Below are positions 35,647 to 47,479 of a DNA stretch of 64,000 nucleotides, piece by piece; the first letter of the stretch is position 1; each line of letters opens with the position of its first letter. The translations under genes and the position numbers were made by a program. The stretch covers positions 93,132,862 to 93,196,861 of the forward strand of contig NC_092804.1 in assembly GCF_040954645.1 (NCBI RefSeq). The letters run 5' to 3'. Below the pieces are notes generated by a model that saw only the letters and a list, made by a program, of their open reading frames with translations, did not search any database and was not told the origin of the DNA. This DNA comes from Diabrotica undecimpunctata. Taxonomy: Eukaryota; Arthropoda; Insecta; Coleoptera; Chrysomelidae.

Positions 35647-35649
<3 letters not shown>

Positions 35650-35651
<2 letters not shown>

Positions 35652-36878
35652 GTTGAAGGTAACTTTTGTGCAACACGTACACTTTCAATTTCCTTTTCTC
35701 TACCAATATGTAGATGATTTAATAACAGCAATACCATAAGATGAGGTACAGAATACACTTACAATTTTTAATTCATTTAATACTTATTTGCAATTCACGG
35801 TTGAGGAGGAGTCAAACTCTTTGGTACCCTTTCTTGATACAAGAGTTGTTAGAACGGAAGATAACACCAGCTGTTTAGATTGATATAGAAAAACTACTAA
35901 CTCAGGTAGATATATACCCTTTAACTCATATCATCCCATGAAACAGAAAGTTAACATCGTTCTAGCAATGAAAAATAGAATATTAAAAATCTCACATCCG
36001 ATTTTTACTGAAAACAATTTAAAACTGTTGTTTGGCATATTACTATGCAATTATTATCCTAAAAATTTGCTCAATAAACTTTTGTATTCACACACAGAAC
36101 GTAGTGCAAGTGGCGATATGTCTGCTCATGATCGGTCAACATCTAATAGCGTCGTGCAGGTGAAGTATGGATCATTACCTTATGTAGAAGGTTTAGCACA
36201 ATCTCTCACTAGACTATTTAATCAATTTAACATCAAAATAGCCAATTATAACAACAAAAAACTCAATTTGTTCTATTCTAAACTAAAAGATCCAGTTCCC
36301 CTAGATAAGAACTGTAACGTAATCTACGGTATACCCTGTGAAGATGGCAAAATATACATAGGCCACACAAGTCAACAACTCAGTAAGCGCCTAGCCTTTC
36401 ACAAAAGTGACTGTAAACATAACCCCCTAGCAACAAGTTTGAGTATTTATGTTAACGACAATGACCATCGTGTCTTATATGATGAGGCTATAATTCTAAA
36501 TAGAGCTGAAAAAGAAGCTCATCGTTAAACCTTAGAGATGTGTTATATTGATAGACCTATTGGTCAAAGAAGAAGAGGAAGACCCAGAACAAGATTCCTA
36601 GATAACATCGATGAAGACATGAGAAATATGGAAATACGTGCTTGGCGGAGGAAGGCGATGGATAGGGACGACTGGAGAAAAATTCTTGGGGAGGCTAGGA
36701 CCCACACAGGGTTGTAAAGCCAAAATGATGATGATGATGTGTTATATTAATAATTGTTTTAATTCACTAAACCACAAAAAAGATGTTGATAACTTAAGTT
36801 CCATCTATATTTATATTTTACAACAGAAATTCACTAAAAATAAAAAACTACCACCTTCCTATATTAGATTTACATAAT
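35650..36878 (+). pseudogene. Penelope-like element: RT end, linker and GIY-YIG endonuclease, 5'-truncated
   Basis: Reads YQYVDDLITAIP (RT catalytic block, about 35705), LQFTVEEESNSLVPFLDTRVV, YRKTTNSGRYIPFNSYHP, then linker (35938-36250) and a GIY-YIG domain (NVIYGIPCEDGKIYIGHTSQ, KRLAFHKSD). Its C-terminal tail is split by an RTE insertion and resumes at 36749 (NNCFNSLNHKKDVDNLSSIY). Stops after SCLD and elsewhere. The RT + GIY-YIG order defines EN+ Penelope-like elements. Confidence 0.9.
36550..36735 (+). pseudogene. Very short RTE-type LINE 3' end inserted in the PLE
   Basis: Target gatgtgttatatt at 36537-36549 and 36736-36748 (13 bp). The insert encodes RPIGQRRRGRPRTRFLDNID and WRRKAMDRDDWRKILGEART, the C-terminal end of an RTE protein, with an atgatgatgatg tail. 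Confidence 0.88.
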
Positions 36879-36889
36879 ACTGTTGCTCC

Positions 36890-37425
36890 ACACTTCACTG
36901 GAACGTGCTGTTATTATTTTCTGCCTGTTGTGACTCAGTTTATTGCATGCACTGCATGTGTACTTAAATTTAATTTAATCCACAAGTCAATTGTTAACTA
37001 TTTTAAAATTTTTATAACTTAACTTTATGTACAAACCATGTTTTTATATATGGACATATTGTGTTTATTCCACTCACATAAATGAATGTAGAAGACAACA
37101 ATGAAATATCTGTGATATACTAACATCTACACAGATGTGTTATTTCCCTTTTGAGAACAAGATTTAACTTTTATTTTATATCTATCAACATCACTAAAGT
37201 AGACTTTACACTACTTGTTTCTATGATGTTTTAAAAAACCGTGTTTACACTGCATGATAAGTTATGACTTATGATATGAGTGACAATGAGTGAGGTTTTA
37301 TTGATTTTTCTTTTTGTTTATGGTCAGAGATATATGACACAGTATAGGTATCAACTATTAGATTTTGAAACCATTATAATGGAAAATAAAGCTTTGATTG
37401 CATTGGCTTCCCAACTTTTAATAAT
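36890..37425. other. AT-rich spacer, no gene recognised
   Basis: No supported feature. Follows the PLE C-terminal stop. Confidence 0.5.
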
Positions 37426-37429
37426 AATA

Positions 37430-37560
37430 CGCCGGCAAAACTGCGTACAGCACTAAGAAGAAAAAGATCAGACGCCTTTGGGCTCGCAGATGGCTCTTAC
37501 GAAGAAATCGTGGACAGGGTATATCAAATTTAGTATTGATATTATACCAAATTAAAAATA
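37430..37560 (+). pseudogene. Possible Harbinger/PIF transposase N-terminal scrap
   Basis: Translation gives KKKKIRRLWARRWLLRRNRG, resembling the RRWWVRPWLxRR block at the start of Harbinger-type nucleases. Only about 40 codons remain, with no catalytic part. Confidence 0.4.
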
Positions 37561-37652
37561 ATTAATACAGAAACTAAACTAAAATTATGACTAAGAAGAC
37601 TATAAAACACTAAACTAAGAATAAAATAAACTAAATAGGTAAATAATAAAAG

Positions 37653-37798
<146 letters not shown>

Positions 37799-38002
37799 GT
37801 GCTTGTCAGCCACATGGTTATATTAAAATAATTTTAAATATTTAATAAAGGTTTATTTGTCATTGTTCCCGTCCTGTCCGTCAATAATAAAAGACACTTA
37901 CTTAGAAGCACCCATCTTTTATTGATTCCTTAGTATTGGGCCGTTCCCGTTTACCTTCAACTGCCTGTTGTTTACCAGTAACCCATTACTGTCTATGACT
38001 TT

Positions 38003-38004
<2 letters not shown>

Positions 38005-38095
<91 letters not shown>

Positions 38096-38098
38096 TAT
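38005..38098. repeat. (TA)n microsatellite left of the palindrome
   Basis: About 95 bp TA tract ending about 40 bp before the palindrome. Confidence 0.97.
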
Positions 38099-38193
38099 AT
38101 TAGAAGTGATTATTTCGACCAAAAAATAATTTATAAATACGTTCAAATTATCGGGTATAGTGGTCTATAATAAAAATCTTTCTTTTTTCTAAA

Positions 38194-38238
38194 TTACTCA
38201 ATATTTCGCTATTTATTTAAAAGCTTCCTCAGGAGTAA
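38194..38238 (-). ncRNA. Hammerhead ribozyme candidate, left arm
   Basis: Mirror copy of 38328-38372 on the minus strand, with the same core and stems. Confidence 0.55.
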
Positions 38239-38327
38239 AAGAATTTAAAAGATTTCGCAAATCAAAACTGACATTGAAGTATTTGAAATATTGAAATATT
38301 TTTATTTGCGAAATCTTTTAAATTCTT

Positions 38328-38372
38328 TTACTCCTGAGGAAGCTTTTAAATAAATAGCGAAATATTGAGTAA
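38328..38372 (+). ncRNA. Hammerhead ribozyme candidate, right arm
   Basis: Stem I strand TTACTC (38328-38333), core CTGAGGA (38334-38340, fits CUGANGA), short stem II GCT...AGC, GAAA (38359-38362), then T-ATT with ATT (38364-38366) fitting the NUH cleavage triplet, then GAGTAA (38367-38372), which pairs perfectly with TTACTC to close stem I. Stem III is essentially absent, as in the minimal hammerheads known from Penelope-like elements. Stem II is short, which may weaken activity. Confidence 0.55.
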
Positions 38373-38424
38373 TTTAGAAAAAAGAAAGATTTTTATTATA
38401 GACCACTATACCCGATAATTTGAA

Positions 38425-38425
38425 C

Positions 38426-38490
<65 letters not shown>
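38425..38490. repeat. (TA)n microsatellite between palindrome and PLE
   Basis: Pure TA tract joining the palindrome end to the 3' end of the inverted PLE copy (agtaaactcttaaat). Confidence 0.97.
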
Positions 38491-38495
<5 letters not shown>

Positions 38496-39540
38496 AACTC
38501 TTAAATATTGGGGAAATCTGCAAGAAAGACTCTAATGAGTATCAATTGTTTCGCCGAACGTTTTCGCCAAAGAGAATTAATTTATCTTCTTTAGGGCTGA
38601 AAGAGAATAAATTATAATTAGCTACCATATATTATCTATTAAAAACATTATTGATCTTACCGTAACTTAGAATTGTAGAGTTACAATATTAAAAAACTTT
38701 GCTAGTAACAACATAATGGTGTTTTTTGTTACTATGTGCTAAAAAAAGTTTTTTTAACGTTGTAAATGTATGGTAGCTTTGAACTTAAAACGCAAAGGTT
38801 TACTCAAGGTTAATTGAAAAACCCAATGTAACTACATTTAAAAGGAGGTAATTCTTTGAATTGTCGGCAATAACTAAATTTTTGAATGTTAGAAAGTTTA
38901 AATGTGAGGTTCTGTTTTAGCCAGAACGCATGTGCTGACAAATTCAAGTAGTTCTTTTGAATCTTTATGTCGTTAAGGTTCATTGGTAAAACCGAATGAA
39001 ATTAAATCCCAGTATAGGAAAATATTATTTTAGATTTTCTTTTTTAATTATATTATATTGTTCATGTATTATTATAATATCTTATTGAGACGTATCTAAG
39101 AAAAGCAAGGGAATGTTATCTTTTTTAGTTAATGAAAATTAATTATTAAAGTAGGTTAGTTGTTAATGGATATATCAGTCAAGTTAGTTATCTGTGATGT
39201 TGTATTGTTCTTGGTATCTGATTTAAGTAAGAAGTGGTATATATCGCTTAGATTGTTAATGTCACTCTTAACATTAATGGAGAAATCGTTAAGGAAAATA
39301 TAAGACATTTCAATGGACTCTCTTTTAGATTTATTGTTCTCACGGTGGAGAATTGTAGTGTTAGTATAGTCCATGAGATGACCAGTGGAATGGACATGTT
39401 TAGCTAATGCACAGCGGTCAGGGTGAAGTCGAGAATCACTTTTGTGTATGTAATACTTGCTTTCAATAATTGAGATGTTTGGCCGATGTAGAAATTGCTG
39501 CAAGAGAGGCATGGAATGTTGTAGACAATGTTACTAAGCC
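38491..39540 (-). pseudogene. Penelope-like element 3' part, inverted copy
   Basis: Minus strand. Coding 39512-39156 covers the end of the GIY-YIG domain and the C-terminal tail (LHPDRCALAKHVHSTGHLMD, then RENNKSKRESIEMSYIFLND). The rest to 38491 is 3' untranslated sequence. It mirrors 41865-42905 with a small number of differences. At about 38548-38600 the mirrored 3' region contains a degraded hammerhead-like block. Confidence 0.88.
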
Positions 39541-40250
39541 TATCTATGGGAGTCTTATCTTTTATCTCTTAGTGTTCTTAGTGACAAAAGCAGACAAAGG
39601 TAATCTTAGAAAGAACTCACTACTTACAACTGTGTTCTTCTCTCATTGATAATGATAGATCTTACATTTCACTTACATTCAATCCCACTTCTCTACAAAG
39701 GAAATGCAATACATTAATCGCATCCTTAGCCTCTTCCAATGAGATTGACCGTAACACAAAGAAAAAAAAACGGGTGTGGCAGTCCAGTGGGACTGCCGGT
39801 GGAAGTTACACTTCTATACACGCATTCGCCGTTACAAATTTATTTGGGAGTCAATCGGCACAATCATTACATATGTAGTTTTATAGGTAAGACATAGCAG
39901 AAAGAGAAACAGAATTAATAACAACTTACTAACAATGAAGGATTGAATCAATATTTTGATGAAAATGTATATTTTTATTTTCATATATGTATGAAAGGAG
40001 TTGAATGCAAAAATTTTTTTACGCATACTCTGCAGTAAAATTCATTGTTTATTTTGTTATTAATATAATAATACAATACAAATTAAACTGCAATATTCAT
40101 AAGTATTTAAAAATGACAATAATATACATAAAAAAAATACACTACAATACAGTGCAACATAATTCCATATAATAATACAATACAAATTAAAATGCAATAT
40201 CCATAAGTATTTAAAAATGACAATAATGTAATAATATTAATAAAAAAGTC
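39541..40250. other. Centre of the PLE inverted pair, left part
   Basis: AT-rich, with no gene recognised. Holds a direct duplication: acaatacaaattaaa...tatttaaaaatgacaataat at about 40071-40125 and again at 40172-40228. The second copy leads into the tRNA-like sequence. Confidence 0.6.
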
Positions 40251-40322
40251 CTCCCCGACTGGGAATCGAACCCCGGTCTCCCGCGTGACAGGCGGGGATA
40301 CTGACTACTATACTACCGAGGA
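40251..40322 (-). tRNA. tRNA-Asp (GTC), possibly a pseudogene
   Basis: The 72-nt minus-strand sequence starts tcctcggtagtatagtagtc and ends gtcggggag. The anticodon arm cccgcctgtcacgcggg carries anticodon GTC in a perfect 5-bp stem. The acceptor stem pairs 7/7 with one wobble. The T loop is ttcgatt. Deviations: one mismatch in the T stem (cgggg/cccag) and the usual GG of the D loop reads AG. It lies in the centre of an inverted PLE pair, so it may be a real tRNA gene used as landing site or a transposed relic. Confidence 0.8.
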
Positions 40323-40640
40323 CATGACACAAAGGTATTTCAAAATTGACAGTTCTGGATCATACAGTGATTTATTGAGATTATTATTTTGAAATGCAAA
40401 AGACTAATATAATTATGAACATTTAATAAATAATACAAAACATATCACATAAATAATAATATTAATAAATATTTTATTATATGTATAATATTATATGTAT
40501 ATATATCTTTATATAATATATATAATATTAAATTATATATACAAAAGGAACATTTTTATATTCGAGAGAGGAAGAGAGAGAAAATATATCTTCTGTCTCT
40601 CTTACTCATTATCTTACATATTTAATGATTTCACAGATTC
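40323..40640. other. AT-rich spacer, no gene recognised
   Basis: Between the tRNA-like sequence and the PLE reverse transcriptase. Simple TA-rich runs near 40470-40540 and a gagagagga run near 40565-40580. Confidence 0.5.
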
Positions 40641-42237
40641 ACTCCCATACAAATTTCCAACGTGGAGCGCGCGTATAGAAGTATAACATCAAAACTAACA
40701 ACATATAATGGGAACATTGCAAAGTTTTATGCTTTGCCAAAAATCCACAAACAAACACTATCGGTTCGTCCCATAGTAGCTTCCATTGGAACTCCCACTG
40801 AAAATATATCAGCTTTTTTTACAGACATACTTACTAATGCATATAATTACGAAATTCAATATTACATTAAAGATTCCTTTGAGATGGTAAATAAATATAA
40901 TGGTTACATATTAACATCAAATTATGTCCTCGTTAGCCTTGACGTTGTATCCTTATTCAGCAACGTTCATCTAGGAATATGTTTGACATCAATAGAGATC
41001 AACTGGGACCGTATTAGAGGTTGTTGTTCCATGTCTTATGACAGATTCATCAGCATCGTCGAATTTCTCTTTAACAACACTTACTTTTCATTTAATGGTA
41101 AATTCTATCAACAAACTTTCGGTACCCCTATGGGAGCAAAGATTTCTCCTATCATTGCAACTTACGTTATGGATTATGTATTGGACTCAGTCATTCCTTT
41201 ACCATCCTTTAAAATTCCATTTATTAAAAAATATGTTGATGATATCATTTTGGCTATACCCAATGACAAGGTAGATGAACTATTAGATACTTTCAATGGT
41301 TATGACCCCTACATCCAGTTCACTATAGAGAGGGAAGATGGTAATTGGTCCGTCCCCTTTCTCGACATAAGGATGATCAGGGAAAACAACAACATTAAAA
41401 TAGATTGGTATCAAAAACCGACCCATTCTGGTAGATACCTTAACTAATACTCAGATGAAAAATAGAGTAATAAAACTATCAGATCCTTCATTTCATACAA
41501 AAAAACTACAAATCCTACAGAAACTTTTTATTTCAAACGCTTATCCAACACCATTAGTGAATAAGATTTTGTTTAATACTATCCATAACGAAGATACTTC
41601 ACCTTCCTTCGCGACTAACAATGCTGATCCTGATGTCTTAAGTGGGAACCCAGTCTCGGATACTCCTATCAACAAATATTTTTCATTACCATATTTCAGA
41701 GATATCACTCCGGGGTTAACAAGGATTCTGAAAAGTGTTGAAAATAGCTTTGGTAATAATAATAACAACATTAAACTTAATGTGGCTTGTAGATCAGCCC
41801 TAACAATTAATAATCTTTATTCTAAGATAAAAGATAAGACTCTCATAGATAGGTTTAGTAACATTGTCTACAACATTCCATGCCTCTATTGCAGCAATTC
41901 CTACATCGGCCAAACATCTCAATTATTGAAAGTACGTATTACACTACACAAAAGTGATTCTTGACTTCACCCTGACCGCTGTGCATTAGCTAAACATGTC
42001 CATTCCACTGGTCATCTCATGGACTATACTAACACTACAATTCTCCACCGTGAGAACAATAAATCTAAAAGAGAGTTCATTGAAATGTCTTATATTTTCC
42101 TTAACGATTTCTCCATTAATGTTACGAGTGACATTAAAAATCTAAGCGATATATACCACTTCTTACTTAAATCAGATACCAAGAACAATACAACATCACA
42201 GATAACTAACTTGACTGATATATCCATTAACAACTAA
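40641..42237 (+). pseudogene. Penelope-like element: reverse transcriptase + GIY-YIG endonuclease
   Basis: 40662-41447: RT with FYALPKIHKQTLSVRPIVAS, SLDVVSLFSNV (first catalytic D), QTFGTPMGAKISPIIA, KKYVDDIILAIP (catalytic DD), WSVPFLDIRM and WYQKPTHSGRYLN. A break at about 41445-41455 removes the few residues between RYLN and the linker. 41455-41964: linker and GIY-YIG (NIVYNIPCLYCSNSYIGQTS, VRITLHKSDS). A stop at 41962-41964 (TGA, where the inverted copy has CGA) is followed by the same tail in frame to 42237. The N-terminal part of the RT is missing. Confidence 0.92.
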
Positions 42238-42905
42238 CCTACTTTAATAATTATTTTCATTAACTAAAAAAGATAACATTCCCTTGCTTTTCTTAGATAC
42301 ATCTCAATAAGATATTATAATAATACATGAACAATATAATATAATTAAAAAAGAAAATCTAAAATAATATTTCCCTATACTGGGATTTAATTTCATTCGG
42401 TTTTACCAATGAAAATTAACGACATAAAGATTCAAAAGAACTACTTGAATTTGTCAGCACATGCATTCTGGCTAAAACAGAACCTCACATTTAAACTCTC
42501 TAACAATCAAAAATTTAGTTATTGCCGACAATTCAAAGAATTACCTCCTTTTAAATGTAGTTATATTGGGTTTTTCGATTAACCTTGGGTAAACCTTTGC
42601 GTTTTAAGTTTAAAGCTACCATACATTTCCAACGTTAAAAAAACTTTTTTTTGCACATAGTAACAAAAAACACCATTATGTTGTTACTAGCAAAGTTTTT
42701 TAATATTCTAACGCTACAATTCTAAGTTACGGTAAGATCAATAATGTTTTTAATAGATAATATATGGTAGCTAATTATAATTTATTCTCTTTCAGCCCTA
42801 AAGAAGCCAAAATAATTCTCTTTGGCGAAAACGTTCGGCGAAACAATTGATACTCATTAGAGTCTTTCTTGCAGATTTCCCCAATATTTAAGAGTTTACT
42901 ATTTG
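42238..42905 (+). repeat. PLE 3' untranslated region, with degraded hammerhead-like block
   Basis: Mirrors 38491-39155. The segment 42793-42840 (ccctaaagaagcc ... ggcgaaaacgtt) has the layout of a PLE hammerhead: a CUGANGA-like ctaaaga, stem gcc/ggc and GAAAACGTT. The core G of CUGA is lost. It ends gagtttacta at 42905. Confidence 0.6.
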
Positions 42906-43466
42906 CTCCCCTACTACTAAGAATCAGCAGATTCCGACGTCCGATGTTATAAAACGGAAGAAATCAATATTTTTATTATTATTGTAATTATTATGTTTCA
43001 ATAGTAACTTTTAAAAATCCTTAAAAGTAGTAGTTTGTAGTATTTCTCAAAATTGTAACTTTTTATTTCGAAATAAAGTTTTTTTTTTGGGAAACGTAAC
43101 GTTGAAGAGACATACAGAAACTTGGTCGTTTCCTGGTTTACATTAGTTTGATGAAATCCTGAAGAACCTGGTAGAAGAGAAAAATATATTGGAAATCAAA
43201 CGCGATCATCCTTGCGTAAGTTTTTCCTCCGTTTACCATTATTTATGAGCATTTATTATTTTTATTGAATTTTTAAACATTTCCATTGAATTTATTTTAT
43301 ATTATTTGAAATATTTTTACTTCAACGAGTTTTTATATATTTGCATTTATATTTTTACATGTTTGCATATATTTTATAAGTACATTGAATGATATTTCCC
43401 AAAAGCCTGCTATCCTGAAATCTACAAACCTCTAAATCCAAGCCTGCATCTAAATTACATTCCAAA
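42906..43466. other. Spacer or leader of a retroelement; no gene recognised
   Basis: AT-rich. Lies between the PLE end and a gag fragment and may include that element's untranslated leader. No LTR pair could be found. Confidence 0.4.
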
Positions 43467-43676
43467 ATGCCGATGACCAATAGCGATATTGCTAGCCTTT
43501 GTTCAACTCTGCCCGAATTCTCTTCTGGAGACAACCTCTCCACCTTTATCAAAGCAGTAGATAATTTAATTGTTTTCCTAGGCACCCAAGATTTAAATCC
43601 GTCCCAAGAGTTTATCTTAAATTCCCATATCGTATCTCGAATTAAAGGAGAACCTAGAAATCTCCTAACTTTCTAA
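43467..43676 (+). pseudogene. LTR-retrotransposon gag N-terminal fragment
   Basis: 69 codons reading LCSTLPEFSSGDNLSTFIKA, then VFLGTQDLNPSQEFILNSHI and RIKGEPRNLLTF, a layout of gypsy-type gag starts in insects. It is cut off directly by the 5' end of the R1-clade LINE region at about 43680. Confidence 0.65.
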
Positions 43677-43684
43677 TAAAACCA

Positions 43685-46600
43685 ATTGGAGAGGAGGTCG
43701 TTCTCTCTTCTCTTGTCCGGACCCGGTCACTAAATTGTGTGAGGCTAACGCAACGGGACAAGCTTAGGACTGCTAGGAAGCTAAGAGTGATAAGCGTGGT
43801 TCGGGACTGGAGATGGTACGGCCAGTACCTACCTACAGTCATCTACCCCGGGTGAGAGCAGCCAATTCAAGCTGCTCTGCCATACACCGTCATGGGAGAA
43901 GTGACTGTGTCTGGTATCTAGTTGCACCCATGCATGTCGGTCTTACCGGCATGCATTCGTGCGACTTCCGCTGGGAGGAGTAAACCTCATGAAAAAATTC
44001 GCAATCTTCAGGTGTTATGCGACCCGTGCCTATGGGATGAATGGCCTAGCGTCAGATGGTCTCGAACGGAGCCTTCGGGGAGAATGGCATTTTCTCGTTG
44101 TTTGGTAGACTTGGCGAGATAAGATATTTCGGAACTACTCGCGGAATGTATATATGGATATGAATAAAGGAAATGATGTTGGAGGAGTGGGAGGCGAGGG
44201 CTCGGGAGTATACGCTCGATCTGAGAAGATCGGGCGAACATCCCCGCTGCGTGTACAGCGGGGGTGCTGCGGATGAGACTTGCAAAACTCCCGTTGGCAT
44301 GGTAGGTGTCAGAGTCATGAGGGTGAAAGTAGAGATTAGGCCGAGCTCTGGGTTTGAAAGTTCTCCAGAGCCGGTAGATTTAGACGACGCTGGTGATAGT
44401 TCGGGCTGGTCCCAGGTGGGGGCAACAGGCAGAGGAGTACGGAGTCGTCGAAATCGCCGGAGCATCAATCCCCCTGTAAAACTCAATAAGATTGGGAGGA
44501 AGACGTCCTGGCTGAAGGCAAAGTAGGAAGAGGTATTGAGGTTGACGAAAGTCAACGTCAACACTAAAATGAAAATTAAGTCTGACGTAATAAAAATAAA
44601 AAAATCAACAGCCCATTGAACTGTGGGTTGAAGAGGGAGATATCCCGTGCCAGGAAGCTCCTCTCTTTGGCCAGCTGATAGGGACATAATAAAAGAGAGG
44701 AACCAAGGAAGTGTGTGGCTTCGACGGAGATGCAGACGGACGCGTCTCTTGTCGGACCTAATAAAGTGAATAAAGGTGCGCCGGCTACAGTGTCTGATGA
44801 CCTGCAGGTGAATGAGAATAGGGCGAACGAAATTCGAAAGAGTTGGGATGAGATTATGGATCTAGTCAAACAAGAATGGCCGGAGGCGCTTTTCGAGTGG
44901 ACAAATATGTGTGAGGGTCGTTTCCTGGAATCCGCTGGTGATAAGGCCCTTGCAATAACCGCGGACACGGCAGATGCCGCCATGATCGGCAAGCTTCGGG
45001 AGAGATGTCCGGAATTGCCGGGAGTGTGCAACAGGTGTACACGGAAAAGTGCATATACAAGTTCATCCTTGGAAAAGGAGAGGATCCTGCGGCAATAAAG
45101 TTCCTGTCGGCATGTAAGCTGCTGGGGAGAAAATGGAAAAGTGTGGGAGAACGAGTGTTGGACTTGCCGCTCTGGGAACTCAGGTGTAGTGGAGCTTAAA
45201 GATCGTAGTGTTTGGAAAGTGTGGTGAAGAGGCGAGAGTGATCAAGCCCAAGGTACGAAATTGAGTGGTAATTGTAGAGAAGGCGAAGGACAAAAATAAT
45301 GCCAAACTCATACAGAGGCTCAGGACGGGCCCGTGTGACAGGAGTGATATTACCATCAAGAGAGTGCGAAAGACAAGAGAACAAGGGGTAGTTCTCGAGC
45401 TGGAGGGCGGTAGTGAGGTGGTAGAAAAGGTCAGAGAAGTTGTCGCCTCGATGCCCTCCTGCGTTGCGAAAGTGACTACCAGGGGTGGTACAGCAAGGAG
45501 AAGACTTCTCTTTATAGGTATGGATGCGGCCACGACAGCTAAGGACGTTACTGACGTAATCAAAAGTGGTGCTAGCAGAAAAGCATCATGCGATGTGTTA
45601 GGACTCCGGCCTTCACGGAATGGCTTAAACGCATAAACACGTAAGGCAGAAAGTGCCCATTCTGCGATGATATAGGCATAAAGCTTATGAACATACCATT
45701 AATGAATAAAAGAAAGAAGATCGCAAGGGATGCTGGGGATGTAGCCAAGAATAGTACATTCTCAAGGAATACACGGCCTAGATAAACTGCAATGTAAAGG
45801 GTCATTTGTGTGGGTCGAGATACTGCCCTAATTTCAGACACCTGGTCTATGAAGCTAGACATTGCTTCGAAACTGGGAACTAAAGAAGCGCATATCCTCT
45901 TCTCGACATGGCAACGAATTGCGGTGCTGAGCTGAGGGTTTTGCAGACCAATGTGGGCAGGGTGAAACTGCCACACGATCTCGCCCTGACTTTCGCAGCT
46001 GAGGGGAGATATGATCTTCTCGTGGCGGCGGAACCGAACCCTATGTTGGTGAGAAATATTTCACCGAATATAGTGTTAGGTGAGTACGAGAATAGGTTAA
46101 ATACAATTATGGAAGAGGTGAGGCGACTGGGTAACGAGTGCGTGGTGCTCGGCGACTTCAACGCAAAAATCTGCAGAATGGAGCAGAGCACGAGATCTAA
46201 TGGTTTTAAACTTAAGTTTTGAGCCAACATTTGTGAGATGGTACATCGACGTCACCCTCGCTACGCACGGAGCTGACTGATGTGTCAAGAGCTGGGTACT
46301 ACTGAAGGAGTATACCGGCATGGAACATTAATTCATCGGCTTCTCGATTGGCAAGACGTGACACGTTGGGGGTAGACCCAAACCTTGCCTGTCGAGGTGT
46401 CGGGGATATCACGTACTCTGGGGTGAAGATGATGAGAGTATTAGATGGGTGGTACATGGAGCTCAACGTGTTACACCTTCGGTGGAAGGCCTGGAGCAGG
46501 TTGTGAAAGCCCGTTGCATATGAATAAAATTGGAACTAAGCTTACAGGTAGAATGCCTTACTGGTGGTGTGTCGAGATACAGCAACTGAGGAGGGAGTGC

Positions 46601-47090
46601 GTCGCCCTTCGCCGGCACTTGACAAGGGCGAGAATACGTCGGAGTGCGGAAGAGGTGGAACGTGTAAATACGTCTTACCGTGCGAGAAGGGAGTTCAATA
46701 GGAGGATGAGACTCGAGAAGAGGCATAGGAGGAGACTGTGTGACAAGCTGGACGATTTTGACCTGAGATGAAGGGTATATTTCGACGCGTGTGCTCTGTA
46801 TGACATCACCATGGACCAGAAGCTAGAGATAGTCACTAAACTGTTTCCACAAAGAGGGTCGCATGGTGCGCGGAGAGACGTGGAGGCTAAGCGTGGGATT
46901 CCCTTTACGTTGGATGAACTGGCTGTGATGGTGGGTTCCCTCAAATCTATCAGGGCTCAAGGTCTAGATGGAGTCCCGCCAGAGGTGGTTGTACATCTGG
47001 GGCGTTTGGAGCCCACGTGGCTTCAACAGCACATAAATGCTCTTCTTGCCGCTGAGTCATTTCCAGATCCCTGGAAAATCTCGCGACTCG
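43685..47090 (+). pseudogene. R1-clade LINE, 5' part: leader, ORF1, endonuclease, start of RT
   Basis: More GC-rich than its surroundings. Order: leader (43685-44170); ORF1 pieces at 44173-44526, 44715-45098 and 45265-45636, with basic stretches; a damaged C-terminal ORF1 part with CPFCDDIG (about 45655); endonuclease pieces at 45908-46222 (LRVLQTNVGRVKLPHDLAL, then an internal deletion, then CVVLGDFNAKI); R1-type linker at 46445-46771 (RMPYWWCVEIQQLRRECVAL, RARREFNRRM); and the first RT block at 46811-47090 (DGVPPEVVVHLG, PDPWKISRL). Continues at 60306 after a 13.2-kb insertion. Confidence 0.88.
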
Positions 47091-47479
47091 AGTAATTAGG
47101 CAGCACCGGTTCTGGCTATTTTCCCATGTTAAATCCCATAAGAAATCGCTAAGGTCCATTCTGGTCATTTTTGGCTCTTTTTGTGGTGGAGGCGCGACGG
47201 CTCATCGGATCGCGACGTATGAGGTATTGTTGGAACCGTACGCGCAATGGTGCGATGGCGGTAGGGCAAAGGGGGCGAGAGGGGCCGGGCGAGGGGTGCG
47301 GGGGGATAGGGGTACTCGAGGTGTCGTCGATACATGAAAATAGCGTTAATTCTTCTTCTTTTGTGAAAAATCGTCCAAACGTGAAGATAGCGTGAATTCT
47401 TCTTCTTTTCGTATCGTTCAAACTTGAAAATAGCGTCAATTTTTTTAAAGCGTAACAGGGGCTGTTGGTAAAAGGGTGC

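Larger units (their letters stand above)
38139..38425. mobile_element. 287-bp near-perfect palindrome with a hammerhead candidate in each arm
   Basis: From acgttcaaattatcgggtat the sequence runs inward about 120 bp (to gcgaaatcttttaa read on the opposite strand) and then repeats as its reverse complement, ending acccgataatttgaacgt at 38425. The centre (about 38262-38307) is unpaired. (TA)n tracts lie on both sides. Each arm carries the hammerhead core described separately. The arrangement resembles the terminal repeats of Penelope-like elements placed head-to-head without the coding part. Confidence 0.85.

Noticed and set aside
44052..45563. Minus-strand ORFs of 127-211 codons in the R1 region
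   Set aside because: Antisense shadows of GC-richer R1 coding sequence; the plus strand shows the recognisable domains.
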